Shown here: in pieces, positions 25,885-32,809 of the stretch
How the letters are laid out: every line of letters starts with the position of its first letter
Position numbering within the stretch: the first letter of the stretch is position 1
NCBI RefSeq assembly: GCF_026847645.1
Contig: NZ_JAPSMC010000036.1
Span: forward strand, 1 to 32,809
Source of the DNA: Anoxybacillus sp. J5B_2022
Lineage (GTDB): Bacteria; Bacillota; Bacilli; Bacillales; Anoxybacillaceae
Direction: 5' to 3'
Length of the DNA: 32,809 nucleotides
Notes under the pieces: model-generated
The model's database searches: none
What the model saw: the letters and a program-made list of their open reading frames with translations, nothing else
What the model was told of the DNA's origin: nothing
Program-made: the position numbers and the translations under genes

Positions 25885-27831
25885 ATGCTCATTGGCAAAC
25901 GATTAAGTGGGCGTTATAAAGTGATTAGCTTGCTCGGCGGCGGCGGCATGGCCAACGTTTACTTAGCAAAGGATATGATTTTAGAGCGCGACGTCGCCAT
26001 TAAAGTGTTGCGCTTTGATTTTGCGAACGATGAACAATTTATTAAACGATTTCGCCGGGAAGCGCAGGCAGCGACAAGTTTAAACCATGAAAACATCGTT
26101 AGTATTTATGACGTTGGCGAAGATGAAGGCATTTATTATATTGTGATGGAATATGTGCGTGGGTCTACGTTAAAGCAATATATCCAACAATATGCCCCGT
26201 TAAGCGTATCGAAAGCGATCGATATTATGGAACAGCTCACCTCGGCCATTGCGCATGCGCATGCGAACGGGATCATTCACCGTGACATTAAGCCGCAAAA
26301 TATTTTGATCGACGAGCACGGAAAAGTGAAAATTACCGATTTCGGCATTGCGGTGGCGCTAAGCTCGACGACGATTACGCAAACAAATTCCGTGCTTGGC
26401 TCGGTGCATTATTTATCTCCGGAGCAGGCGCGCGGTGGCGTGGCAACGGAAAAATCAGACATTTATTCGCTCGGCATTGTCATGTTTGAACTATTAACAG
26501 GGCGTCTCCCGTTCTCCGGAGAATCCGCTGTATCGATCGTGCTCAAACATTTACAGACGGAAACGCCATCTCCGAAAGCATGGAATCCTGCCATCCCGCA
26601 AAGCGTCGAAAACATTATTTTAAAGGCGACGGCGAAAGATCCGTTTTATCGCTATCAATCGGTGCGCGAAATGAATGAAGACATTCGCACGGCGCTTCAT
26701 CCGGACCGATTGCATGAGAAAAAATTTACCATTCCAGACGATGAGGAAGCGACAAAAGCCGTTCCGATTATTAAAGACGATTCATTGGTAGAGCAAACGC
26801 TCGTACGTGAAGAACCAAAACAAACAGAAAAGGCCGAGCCACCAAAAGAAAAAAAGAAAAAGAAATGGCTCATTTGGCTTGTCGCGTTACTTCTCGTCGC
26901 GATTGTTGCTGGGGTGAGCGTATTCACATGGGTTCCCGCGGTGTTTTTCCCGAAAGACGTCACCGTTCCCGATGTAACAAATGAGGAATACGACAAAGCG
27001 GTCGCAAAACTATCGTCGCTCGGTTTTGAAATTAAAGAAACAAAAGAAATCGAAGACGACGATATTAAAGAAGGATACGTCGTCCGCACAGAGCCGAAAG
27101 CAGGCGAAATGGTTAAAGAAGGAACAGCGGTGACGATTTATAAAAGCGTTGGCAAGAAAAAGGTGGAGTTTGGCAATTTCATCGGCGAAGATATTCAGAC
27201 AGTGGAAGAACAATTGAAAAGCGAAAACTTTTTAATCGTCAGACGCATCGAACGTTATAGTGAAGAACCGGCGGGAACGATTCTCGAACAATTTCCTTCT
27301 CCAGGCGAAAAAGTCGTCCCAGAAGAAACAGAAGTAGAGTTCACGGTGAGCGCTGGGACGCCGAAAGTGATGTTAAAAGATTTAACCGGTTATACGGAAA
27401 AAAGCGTTCGTGATTACGCCGAAGAGCAACAATTAAACGTTGTTGTCAAACATGAATATTCTGATCAAGTGCCAGAAGGGATTGTCATCTCTCAAATCCC
27501 GAGTGCTAATACGGAATTGCAAAAAGGAGATACGATTACAGTAATCATCTCTCGTGGCGAAGAACCAAAACCTAATAAAACAGTAATCAAAGAAATTGAT
27601 ATTCCGTACGACCCGGAACAACAAGGGGAAGTGGTAGAGGCACAGCTGTACATTCAAGATGCCAACCACGATATGACGAAACCGTATAAGACATATCGAT
27701 TGACGGCACCGATAAAAGAAACGGTGGAATTCGTTATTCCGTATGAAGGGCAAGGCTACTATCGTGTGATCGTCAACAATGTCGTCAAACAAGAAGGAAC
27801 GATTCCGTATCCAAATTCTAAAAAGGGGTGA
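25885..27831 (+). CDS. prkC: PrkC, membrane Ser/Thr kinase with PASTA domains
   Basis: Receptor-like kinase that senses peptidoglycan fragments and controls germination, cell wall metabolism and translation factors. The cytoplasmic kinase domain (about 10-270) has the glycine loop GGGGMANVYLA, Lys40, HRD (132-134), DFG (152-154), an activation loop rich in Thr/Ser (SSTTITQTNS) and SPEQARGG. A single membrane helix lies at about 328-350 after a lysine run. Outside are three PASTA repeats (about 358-420, 425-490, 494-557) and a C-terminal beta domain (about 565-648). B. subtilis PrkC has 648 residues, the same length. Its substrates are not visible here, but RsgA (next gene) is a known target in B. 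subtilis. Confidence 0.96.
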   Translation: MLIGKRLSGRYKVISLLGGGGMANVYLAKDMILERDVAIKVLRFDFANDEQFIKRFRREAQAATSLNHENIVSIYDVGEDEGIYYIVMEYVRGSTLKQYIQQYAPLSVSKAIDIMEQLTSAIAHAHANGIIHRDIKPQNILIDEHGKVKITDFGIAVALSSTTITQTNSVLGSVHYLSPEQARGGVATEKSDIYSLGIVMFELLTGRLPFSGESAVSIVLKHLQTETPSPKAWNPAIPQSVENIILKATAKDPFYRYQSVREMNEDIRTALHPDRLHEKKFTIPDDEEATKAVPIIKDDSLVEQTLVREEPKQTEKAEPPKEKKKKKWLIWLVALLLVAIVAGVSVFTWVPAVFFPKDVTVPDVTNEEYDKAVAKLSSLGFEIKETKEIEDDDIKEGYVVRTEPKAGEMVKEGTAVTIYKSVGKKKVEFGNFIGEDIQTVEEQLKSENFLIVRRIERYSEEPAGTILEQFPSPGEKVVPEETEVEFTVSAGTPKVMLKDLTGYTEKSVRDYAEEQQLNVVVKHEYSDQVPEGIVISQIPSANTELQKGDTITVIISRGEEPKPNKTVIKEIDIPYDPEQQGEVVEAQLYIQDANHDMTKPYKTYRLTAPIKETVEFVIPYEGQGYYRVIVNNVVKQEGTIPYPNSKKG

Positions 27832-27835
27832 AGCT

Positions 27836-28717
27836 ATGGCAGAAGGAAAAATTATAAAAGCATTAAGTGGATTTTATTATGTGTTAAGTGAAGGACAAAT
27901 CATTCAATGCCGCGGAAGAGGAGTCTTTCGCGCGCAAAAAGTAACGCCGCTTGTCGGCGACCATGTCGTGTTTGAGGCGAGCAGCCCAACAGACGGGTAC
28001 ATTATGGAAGTGCGCGAGCGGAAAAACGAGTTAGTGCGTCCGCCGATTGCGAACGTCGATCAGGCGATTCTCGTTTTTTCCGCGGCAGCGCCTGATTTTA
28101 GCGCAATTCTTCTCGACAGGTTTCTCGTGTTAGTAGAGGCGAAAGAAATTCGCCCGCTCATTGTCGTCAATAAAATGGATTTGCTCACCGAAAAGACGAA
28201 ACCGATCGTAGAAAAATATATTCGCGACTATCGCCGCATCGGTTACGATGTCATCGAAACATCGACGGTGACAAAGTCAGGAGTGGAGCAGCTACTCCCA
28301 TATTTCGAAGGGAAAACGTCCGTGTTTGCCGGCCAATCCGGCGTAGGGAAATCGTCGCTTTTAAACGCACTTCGGCCAGACTTGAATTTAAAAACAAACG
28401 ATATTTCACTTCATTTAGGTCGCGGAAAGCATACGACGCGCCACGTCGAGCTGATCGAGATTGGCGGCGGGCTTGTCGCAGATACGCCTGGATTTAGTGC
28501 CCTCGAATTCAGCGACATGGAAGAAGAACAATTGCCGTATTGCTTTCCGGAATTTGTTGACCGGAGTCACGAATGTAAATTTCGTGGCTGCACCCATATG
28601 GCCGAGCCGAAATGCGCGGTTAAACAAGCGCTAGAAGCGGGAGAGATTCCAGCCTACCGATATGACCACTACGTTCGTTTTATGGAAGAAATAAAAGAAA
28701 GAAAGACGAGGTATTAA
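27836..28717 (+). CDS. rsgA: RsgA (CpgA), ribosome small subunit maturation GTPase
   Basis: Circularly permuted GTPase acting in late 30S assembly. An N-terminal OB-fold (1-65) precedes the GTPase, where G4 (NKMD) comes before G1 (GQSGVGKSSL) and G3 (DTPGF), the permuted order of the family. A C-terminal zinc site uses Cys residues in CFPEF, ECKFRGC and a His in THM. Length 293. ATG 27836 is chosen because GGGGTGA, which also contains the prkC stop, is the ribosome binding site; the longer frame starts inside prkC. Coupling to prkC fits the known phosphorylation of this protein. Confidence 0.95.
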   Translation: MAEGKIIKALSGFYYVLSEGQIIQCRGRGVFRAQKVTPLVGDHVVFEASSPTDGYIMEVRERKNELVRPPIANVDQAILVFSAAAPDFSAILLDRFLVLVEAKEIRPLIVVNKMDLLTEKTKPIVEKYIRDYRRIGYDVIETSTVTKSGVEQLLPYFEGKTSVFAGQSGVGKSSLLNALRPDLNLKTNDISLHLGRGKHTTRHVELIEIGGGLVADTPGFSALEFSDMEEEQLPYCFPEFVDRSHECKFRGCTHMAEPKCAVKQALEAGEIPAYRYDHYVRFMEEIKERKTRY

Positions 28718-29371
28718 ATGATGATTAAAATCGCCCCTTCGATTTTATCGGCCAATTTTGCGAAACTCGGTGAAGAAATTCGCGATGTCGAACAAGGCGG
28801 AGCGGATTACATTCACGTGGACGTGATGGACGGCCATTTTGTGCCAAATATTACGATTGGTTCGCTTGTCGTAGAAGCCATTCGTCCGGTGACAAAATTG
28901 CCGCTGGACGTACATTTAATGATTGAACACCCCGACCGGTATATTCCAGCGTTTGCGAAAGCCGGCGCAGACTATTTATCCGTTCATGTCGAAGCGTGCC
29001 CGCATTTGCATCGAACCGTTCATTTAATTAAAGAATGTGGCGTGAAAGCAGGGGTCGTTTTAAACCCGCATACACCTATTTCCATGATTGAACATATCAT
29101 TGACGATGTCGATTTAGTGTTATTAATGACCGTCAATCCGGGTTTTGGGGGCCAAAAGTTTATCCATTCCGTGCTGCCGAAAATTCAGCGCGTCGCACAG
29201 CTAGCGAAAGAGCGAAACTTATCGATCGAAATTGAAGTAGATGGAGGCGTCAACGTGGAAACGGCCCGCCTTTGCATTGAGGCTGGAGCGAACGTGCTCG
29301 TTGCCGGATCCGCGATTTATGGCGAAACAGATCGAGCGGCGGCGATTCGCGCGATTCGCGGTAAAAAATGA
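28718..29371 (+). CDS. rpe: Ribulose-phosphate 3-epimerase
   Basis: Interconverts ribulose 5-phosphate and xylulose 5-phosphate in the pentose phosphate pathway, as a TIM barrel with a metal. Conserved segments: [25 protein letters not shown] (metal His and catalytic Asp), [22 protein letters not shown] and EVDGGVN with the second Asp. Length 217. It begins directly after the rsgA stop; ATG 28718 lies six bases after GAGG and a second ATG at 28721 is also possible. Confidence 0.95.
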   Translation: MMIKIAPSILSANFAKLGEEIRDVEQGGADYIHVDVMDGHFVPNITIGSLVVEAIRPVTKLPLDVHLMIEHPDRYIPAFAKAGADYLSVHVEACPHLHRTVHLIKECGVKAGVVLNPHTPISMIEHIIDDVDLVLLMTVNPGFGGQKFIHSVLPKIQRVAQLAKERNLSIEIEVDGGVNVETARLCIEAGANVLVAGSAIYGETDRAAAIRAIRGKK

Positions 29372-29372
29372 G

Positions 29373-29398
29373 CGGAAGGTATATGGCCTTCCGTTTTT
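29373..29398 (+). terminator. Intrinsic terminator between rpe and thiN
   Basis: CGGAAGG (29373-29379) and CCTTCCG (29387-29393) form a 7-bp stem with a 7-base loop, followed by TTTTT. It starts two bases after the rpe stop. Only 35 bases then remain before thiN, in which I see no promoter, so thiN should depend on read-through or on a promoter inside rpe. Confidence 0.75.
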
Positions 29399-29433
29399 CT
29401 TCGAATACGATAAAAGGGAAGGAGAGAAAAGCG

Positions 29434-30084
29434 ATGATTCTTCATATTGTTGGGGGCGGACCAGACGAGTTCATTCCTTCTCTTCATCATTATCATGGCG
29501 ACAACGTTCAATGGATTGGTGTTGATCGGGGGGTTATGGCTTTATTGCGAACAGGCATTCGACCGATCAAAGCGTTCGGGGATTTCGATTCGATAAGTGG
29601 CCAAGAACTAGAATATGTGCAATCTGTGCTCGATGATTTAGACGTATGGCCATCTGAAAAAGACAAAACCGATATGGAAATTGCATTGGAGTGGGCCGTC
29701 GAGCAAGAAGAGGCTGATCTCATTCGCCTTTTTGGTGCAACTGGTGGACGGATCGATCATTTATTTGGAAACGTTCAGCTTTTAGCGAAATATATGAACA
29801 AGCGAATCGAAATCATTGATAAGCAAAACGTCGTAACGGTTCATTCACCTAGCACATATAGCGTTTTGAGGGATGAGCATCGTTACATTTCCTTCATTCC
29901 GCTTTCCTATGAAGTGAAAGGAATTACTTTAAAAGGATTTAAATATCCGTTAACAAATTGTCATATTCAGCTCGGTTCTACACTATGTATTAGTAATGAA
30001 CTCATCCAATCTTCCGGTACTTTTTCATTTTCGGAAGGCATATTAATGATGGTAAGAAGCAAAGATTTAGGCGGGGACTTCTAG
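29434..30084 (+). CDS. thiN: Thiamine pyrophosphokinase
   Basis: Transfers pyrophosphate from ATP to thiamine to make thiamine diphosphate. Motifs of the family: ILHIVGGGPD at the N-terminus, GVDRGV, GDFDSIS, EKDKTDMEIAL and FGATGGRIDHLFGN, then the C-terminal thiamine-binding beta domain (about 140-216). Length 216. ATG 29434 is supported by GGAAGGAG shortly upstream; the in-frame codons back to 29368 cross the rpe terminator and are excluded. It is followed directly by spoVM. Confidence 0.94.
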   Translation: MILHIVGGGPDEFIPSLHHYHGDNVQWIGVDRGVMALLRTGIRPIKAFGDFDSISGQELEYVQSVLDDLDVWPSEKDKTDMEIALEWAVEQEEADLIRLFGATGGRIDHLFGNVQLLAKYMNKRIEIIDKQNVVTVHSPSTYSVLRDEHRYISFIPLSYEVKGITLKGFKYPLTNCHIQLGSTLCISNELIQSSGTFSFSEGILMMVRSKDLGGDF

Positions 30085-30085
30085 G

Positions 30086-30112
30086 TACTATTTTTCGTCA
30101 GGCGAATATACT
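30086..30112 (+). promoter_or_regulatory. Candidate SigE promoter of spoVM
   Basis: TACTATT (30086-30092) matches six of seven positions of the SigE -35 consensus KMATATT. AATATACT (30105-30112) resembles CATACANT at five of seven defined positions. The spacing is 12 bases. Mother-cell SigE control of spoVM is known in B. subtilis. The match was made by eye. Confidence 0.45.
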
Positions 30113-30156
30113 AAAAGAGAAGCAAAGCTCGTCACGATAGTTGAGGAGGGATCGGA

Positions 30157-30237
30157 ATGAAGTTTTATACGATTAAGTTGCCAAAGTTTCTTGGCGGAAT
30201 TGTACGAGCGGTGTTGAATTCGTTTAAAAAAGGGTAA
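30157..30237 (+). CDS. spoVM: SpoVM, spore coat anchoring peptide, 26 aa
   Basis: Amphipathic helix peptide that binds the convex forespore membrane by sensing curvature and anchors SpoIVA to start coat assembly. The sequence MKFYTIKLPKFLGGIVRA is nearly identical to the B. subtilis peptide, including Pro9, a residue known to matter there. GAGGAGGG lies six bases upstream. It has 26 codons and is between thiN and rpmB, as in B. subtilis. It is the clearest proof that the organism forms endospores. Confidence 0.97.
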   Translation: MKFYTIKLPKFLGGIVRAVLNSFKKG

Positions 30238-30242
30238 TCAAG

Positions 30243-30272
30243 AAAAAAGCACCAATGATTTGGTGCTTTTTT
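30243..30272. terminator. Bidirectional terminator between spoVM and rpmB
   Basis: AGCACCA (30248-30254) pairs with TGGTGCT (30261-30267) and both sides are flanked by six-base A/T runs, so it serves rightward spoVM and leftward rpmB. Confidence 0.85.
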
Positions 30273-30309
30273 GGTGGGCAACACTAACCAGTCGCCTCCG
30301 CTTTTCGTA

Positions 30310-30495
30310 TTATACACGTTCTACTTTGCCAGATTTAAGCGCACGAGCAGAAACCCACACACGTTTTGGCTTTCCGTCTACTAAAATGCGCACTTTTTGA
30401 AGGTTTGCTTTCCACGTACGTTTATTAGCGTTCATTGCGTGCGAACGAGAGTTACCGAAAGATTTTTTCTTTCCAGTTACAAAGCATTTTGCCAT
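30310..30495 (-). CDS. rpmB: 50S ribosomal protein L28
   Basis: Large-subunit ribosomal protein L28 (bL28). The family core is present: [19 protein letters not shown] and [17 protein letters not shown]. It has 61 residues; the N-terminal [15 protein letters not shown] is close to the MARKCV-TGRK start of B. subtilis. ATG 30495 is set by AAGGAGGG eight to nine bases upstream; the longer frame to 30543 is not in the family. It is transcribed against its neighbours, as in B. subtilis. A TATAGT/TATGAT-like -10 lies upstream on the minus strand, without a clear -35. Confidence 0.95.
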   Translation of the reverse strand: MAKCFVTGKKKSFGNSRSHAMNANKRTWKANLQKVRILVDGKPKRVWVSARALKSGKVERV

Positions 30496-30623
30496 CTTCT
30501 TTCCCTCCTTACTTTCTAAAACAAATTGCGTCATCGACTGCACATGCTCAAAACACTACTATAATTTATCATACAAAAGAACAGATTGCAATAGCTCAAG
30601 CACAACGTTTCAAGAAAATTCCC

Positions 30624-30653
30624 TTGACATACTATTTGATTTTCGGCTAAATA
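30624..30653 (+). promoter_or_regulatory. Candidate promoter for yloU-fakA
   Basis: A perfect TTGACA (30624-30629) lies 18 bases before TAAATA (30648-30653). The -10 is weak (three of six). It is the best promoter in the 249-base rpmB-yloU gap and would leave a leader of about 85 nt. Confidence 0.4.
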
Positions 30654-30744
30654 ATACTAGTGGGTGAAGGGGCACTTTTAAAAACAGTGCTGTTATAGTA
30701 AAATGGCTGTAGCTATGCGAACATTTCCGAAGGAGGAACCCGAT

Positions 30745-31107
30745 ATGTCCATGGAATTGCAAACGAAGTATGGACGAATTGAAGTAGAGAATGATGTCAT
30801 CGCCACGATCGCTGGAGGAGCAGCGGTAGATTGTTATGGCATTGTTGGAATGGCATCGAAAAATCAGTGGAAAGATGGTCTTTCTGACATTTTACGCCGC
30901 GAAAACTTTTCGAAAGGTGTCATTGTCCGTGAAGAAAACGGCGAAGTGCATATCGACATGTACATTATCGTCAGCTACGGTGTGAAAATTTCTGAAGTGG
31001 CCCATAACGTACAAACAAAAGTGAAATATACGCTTGACCAAACATTAGGGTTAACAGTGCAGTCGATTAACATCTATGTTCAAGGGGTTCGCGTCACGAA
31101 CCTGTAA
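30745..31107 (+). CDS. yloU: Asp23/Gls24 family envelope stress protein
   Basis: Small alkaline-shock-type protein (DUF322). It has 120 residues from ATG 30745, with AGGAGG eight bases upstream; the frame is open 14 codons further but those are not in the family. Conserved segments: AGGAAVDCYGIVGMASK and YIIVSYGVKISEVAHNVQ. It is always next to the DAK/FakA gene in Firmicutes. Asp23 proteins associate with the membrane and are linked to envelope stress; the exact role of YloU is unknown. Confidence 0.92.
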   Translation: MSMELQTKYGRIEVENDVIATIAGGAAVDCYGIVGMASKNQWKDGLSDILRRENFSKGVIVREENGEVHIDMYIIVSYGVKISEVAHNVQTKVKYTLDQTLGLTVQSINIYVQGVRVTNL

Positions 31108-31127
31108 CAGTAAGGAGGAATACATCG

Positions 31128-32809
31128 GTGACAATTCGGACGTTAGACGGAAGGCGGTTTGCCAATATGGTAGTAAAGGGAGCGCAACATTTAGCAAACA
31201 ATGCGAAAGCAGTTGATGCGCTGAACGTCTTTCCGGTTCCAGATGGAGATACAGGAACGAATATGAATTTATCGATGACTTCTGGTGCAAAAGAAGTCAA
31301 GGCGCAGCCTTCGGATCATATCGGAAAAGTGGCGGGCGCACTCGCTAAAGGATTGCTGATGGGCGCGCGCGGAAACTCTGGTGTCATTTTGTCGCAACTA
31401 TTCCGCGGGTTTGCGAAAGCTGTTGAAGGAAAGCAAACGATTACAAGCGTGGAGTTTGCGGCAGCGTTGGAAGCGGGGGTTGCGACTGCCTATAAAGCGG
31501 TCATGAAGCCGGTCGAAGGAACGATTTTAACCGTCGCGAAAGATGCGGCGAAACGGGCGGTTACGGTGGCGAAAAAACAGCAAGATATCGTTGCAGTGAT
31601 GGAAGAAGTCGTAAAAGAAGCGAAAGCATCATTGCAGCGTACGCCTGATTTGCTTCCTGTGTTAAAAGAAGTGGGCGTTGTCGATAGCGGCGGCCAAGGA
31701 TTAGTTTATGTGTACGAAGGATTTTTGGCGGAATTGAAAGGCGAAGCGGTTGAAGACTTGAAAACCGCAACCGTTTCCATGCAAGAGCTTGTGAAGGCGG
31801 AGCATCATAAAAGCGTACAAAGCCACATCCATACCGACGAGATCGAGTTTGGCTATTGTACGGAATTTATGGTTCGGTTTGAAGCGGACAAGCTTCGCGA
31901 GCATCCGTTCTCTGAAGAAAAATTCCGCGAAGATTTAAGCCAATTTGGCGACTCCTTATTAGTGATTGCTGATGAAGAGCTTGTGAAAGTCCATATTCAC
32001 GCAGAGCACCCGGGAGAAGTGTTATCATACGGACAACGCTACGGCAGCTTATTAAACATTAAAATTGAAAACATGCGCGAACAGCATGCGAACATCGTGA
32101 ATGAACCGAAGGCAGTGAATGAACCGAAGGTAGACGCGAAACCGAAACAAAAGCAACCGTACGGAATCGTCACGATTGCGATGGGCAGCGGCATTGCAGA
32201 ACTGTTTAAAAGCATCGGTGCTCATGTGGTAATCGAAGGCGGCCAGACGATGAATCCAAGCACGGAAGAGATTGTGAAAGCGATCGAAAGCGTTCATGCG
32301 GAAACCGTTTTTGTGTTGCCGAACAATAAAAACATTATTATGGCGGCAGAGCAAGCGGCATCGGTCGTCGACAACCGTGTCATCGTCATTCCGACGAAAA
32401 CGGTTCCGCAAGGCATGTCGGCGATTTTAGCGTTTAACCCTACTGCGTCAGTAGAACAAAACGAACGAGCGATGACCGCTGCTTTAGCACAAGTGAAAAC
32501 AGGGCAAGTGACGTTTGCTGTGCGCGATACGACGATCGATGGAATCGAAATTGCAAAAGACGACTATATGGGCATTGCCGATGGAAAAATTGTCGTATCG
32601 GAAAAGGACAAGCTCAACGTGGCGAAACAACTGCTCGCTGCATTAATCGACGACGAGTCTGAACTTGTAACGGTATTATACGGGGAAGAAGCAACGGAAG
32701 AAGAAGTAGAATCAGTAGTAAGCTACATTGAGGAAACGTACCCAGATGTCGAAGTGGAAGTACATAACGGCGAACAACCGTTATATCCGTTTATCTTTTC
32801 TGTTGAATA
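31128..32809 (+). CDS. fakA: Fatty acid kinase FakA (DAK-like, YloV)
   Basis: ATP-dependent kinase that phosphorylates fatty acids held by a FakB partner, feeding exogenous fatty acids to phospholipid synthesis. The N-terminal DhaL-type domain contains VFPVPDGDTGTNMNLSM (about 34-50) with Mg2+-binding Asp residues, and GARGNSGVILSQ. The middle and C-terminal parts are the DegV-like domains of the family. GTG 31128 is the start, with AAGGAGG upstream and a 20-base gap from yloU. The 560 codons end in FSVE, as in the family; the last two window bases are TA, so the stop codon is cut by one base but the protein is complete. Confidence 0.93.
   Translation, partial: MTIRTLDGRRFANMVVKGAQHLANNAKAVDALNVFPVPDGDTGTNMNLSMTSGAKEVKAQPSDHIGKVAGALAKGLLMGARGNSGVILSQLFRGFAKAVEGKQTITSVEFAAALEAGVATAYKAVMKPVEGTILTVAKDAAKRAVTVAKKQQDIVAVMEEVVKEAKASLQRTPDLLPVLKEVGVVDSGGQGLVYVYEGFLAELKGEAVEDLKTATVSMQELVKAEHHKSVQSHIHTDEIEFGYCTEFMVRFEADKLREHPFSEEKFREDLSQFGDSLLVIADEELVKVHIHAEHPGEVLSYGQRYGSLLNIKIENMREQHANIVNEPKAVNEPKVDAKPKQKQPYGIVTIAMGSGIAELFKSIGAHVVIEGGQTMNPSTEEIVKAIESVHAETVFVLPNNKNIIMAAEQAASVVDNRVIVIPTKTVPQGMSAILAFNPTASVEQNERAMTAALAQVKTGQVTFAVRDTTIDGIEIAKDDYMGIADGKIVVSEKDKLNVAKQLLAALIDDESELVTVLYGEEATEEEVESVVSYIEETYPDVEVEVHNGEQPLYPFIFSVE

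Overview
The window comes from a Gram-positive endospore former of the family Bacillaceae, most likely a moderate thermophile of the Anoxybacillus/Geobacillus group. The evidence is the gene order rqcH-yloB-yloC-remA-gmk-rpoZ-coaBC-priA-def-fmt-rsmB-rlmN-prpC-prkC-rsgA-rpe-thiN-spoVM-rpmB-yloU-fakA, which is that of Bacillus subtilis; a 26-codon spoVM, diagnostic for sporulation; and strong GGAGG-type ribosome binding sites. The genus is inferred from protein similarity and was not tested.

Bases 1-2,211 are a patchwork. They hold a 31-codon holin-like type I toxin with an overlapping terminator and a candidate antisense promoter, a hairpin like an IS200/IS605 end, a leftward gene for a coiled-coil repeat protein, and a WYL-domain regulator whose N-terminal helix-turn-helix is split from its WYL domain by a one-base deletion in an A run.

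Bases 2,406-10,876 are an accessory island, visibly more AT-rich than the core genes to its right. It contains two operons separated by a lipoprotein gene. Operon A (2406-5527) encodes a 520-residue protein with a nuclease-like patch followed by glycine-rich hydrophobic helices, a 344-residue glycine-rich helical-hairpin protein, and a small protein with a PH-like C-terminal part. Operon B (6904-10876) encodes a protein with an N-terminal WL-type module, a Ycf46-like AAA+ ATPase, and a 508-residue protein with the same architecture as the 520-residue one. The two large proteins appear to be divergent paralogues: GF-x-AE-x-H, then an Asp-Ile, a Q-x-K and an LVP-x-EQ motif in the same order, then a glycine-zipper tail. 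This is the best candidate for an undescribed system; defence or envelope stress is a hypothesis, not shown by the sequence.

Bases 10,877-32,809 are conserved housekeeping genes. A bidirectional terminator closes the island against leftward rqcH (ribosome rescue). Rightward from 12,723 come a Ca2+-type P-ATPase and a dense run of genes for biofilm regulation (remA), nucleotide supply (gmk), RNA polymerase omega, CoA synthesis, replication restart, formyl-Met initiation and removal (fmt, def), rRNA methylation (rsmB, rlmN), the Ser/Thr phosphatase-kinase pair (prpC, prkC), ribosome assembly GTPase RsgA, pentose phosphate (rpe), thiamine (thiN), spore coat (spoVM), leftward rpmB, and the Asp23-like yloU with the fatty-acid kinase fakA. 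The window ends two bases into the fakA stop codon. No tRNA, rRNA, CRISPR array or intact transposase gene was seen.
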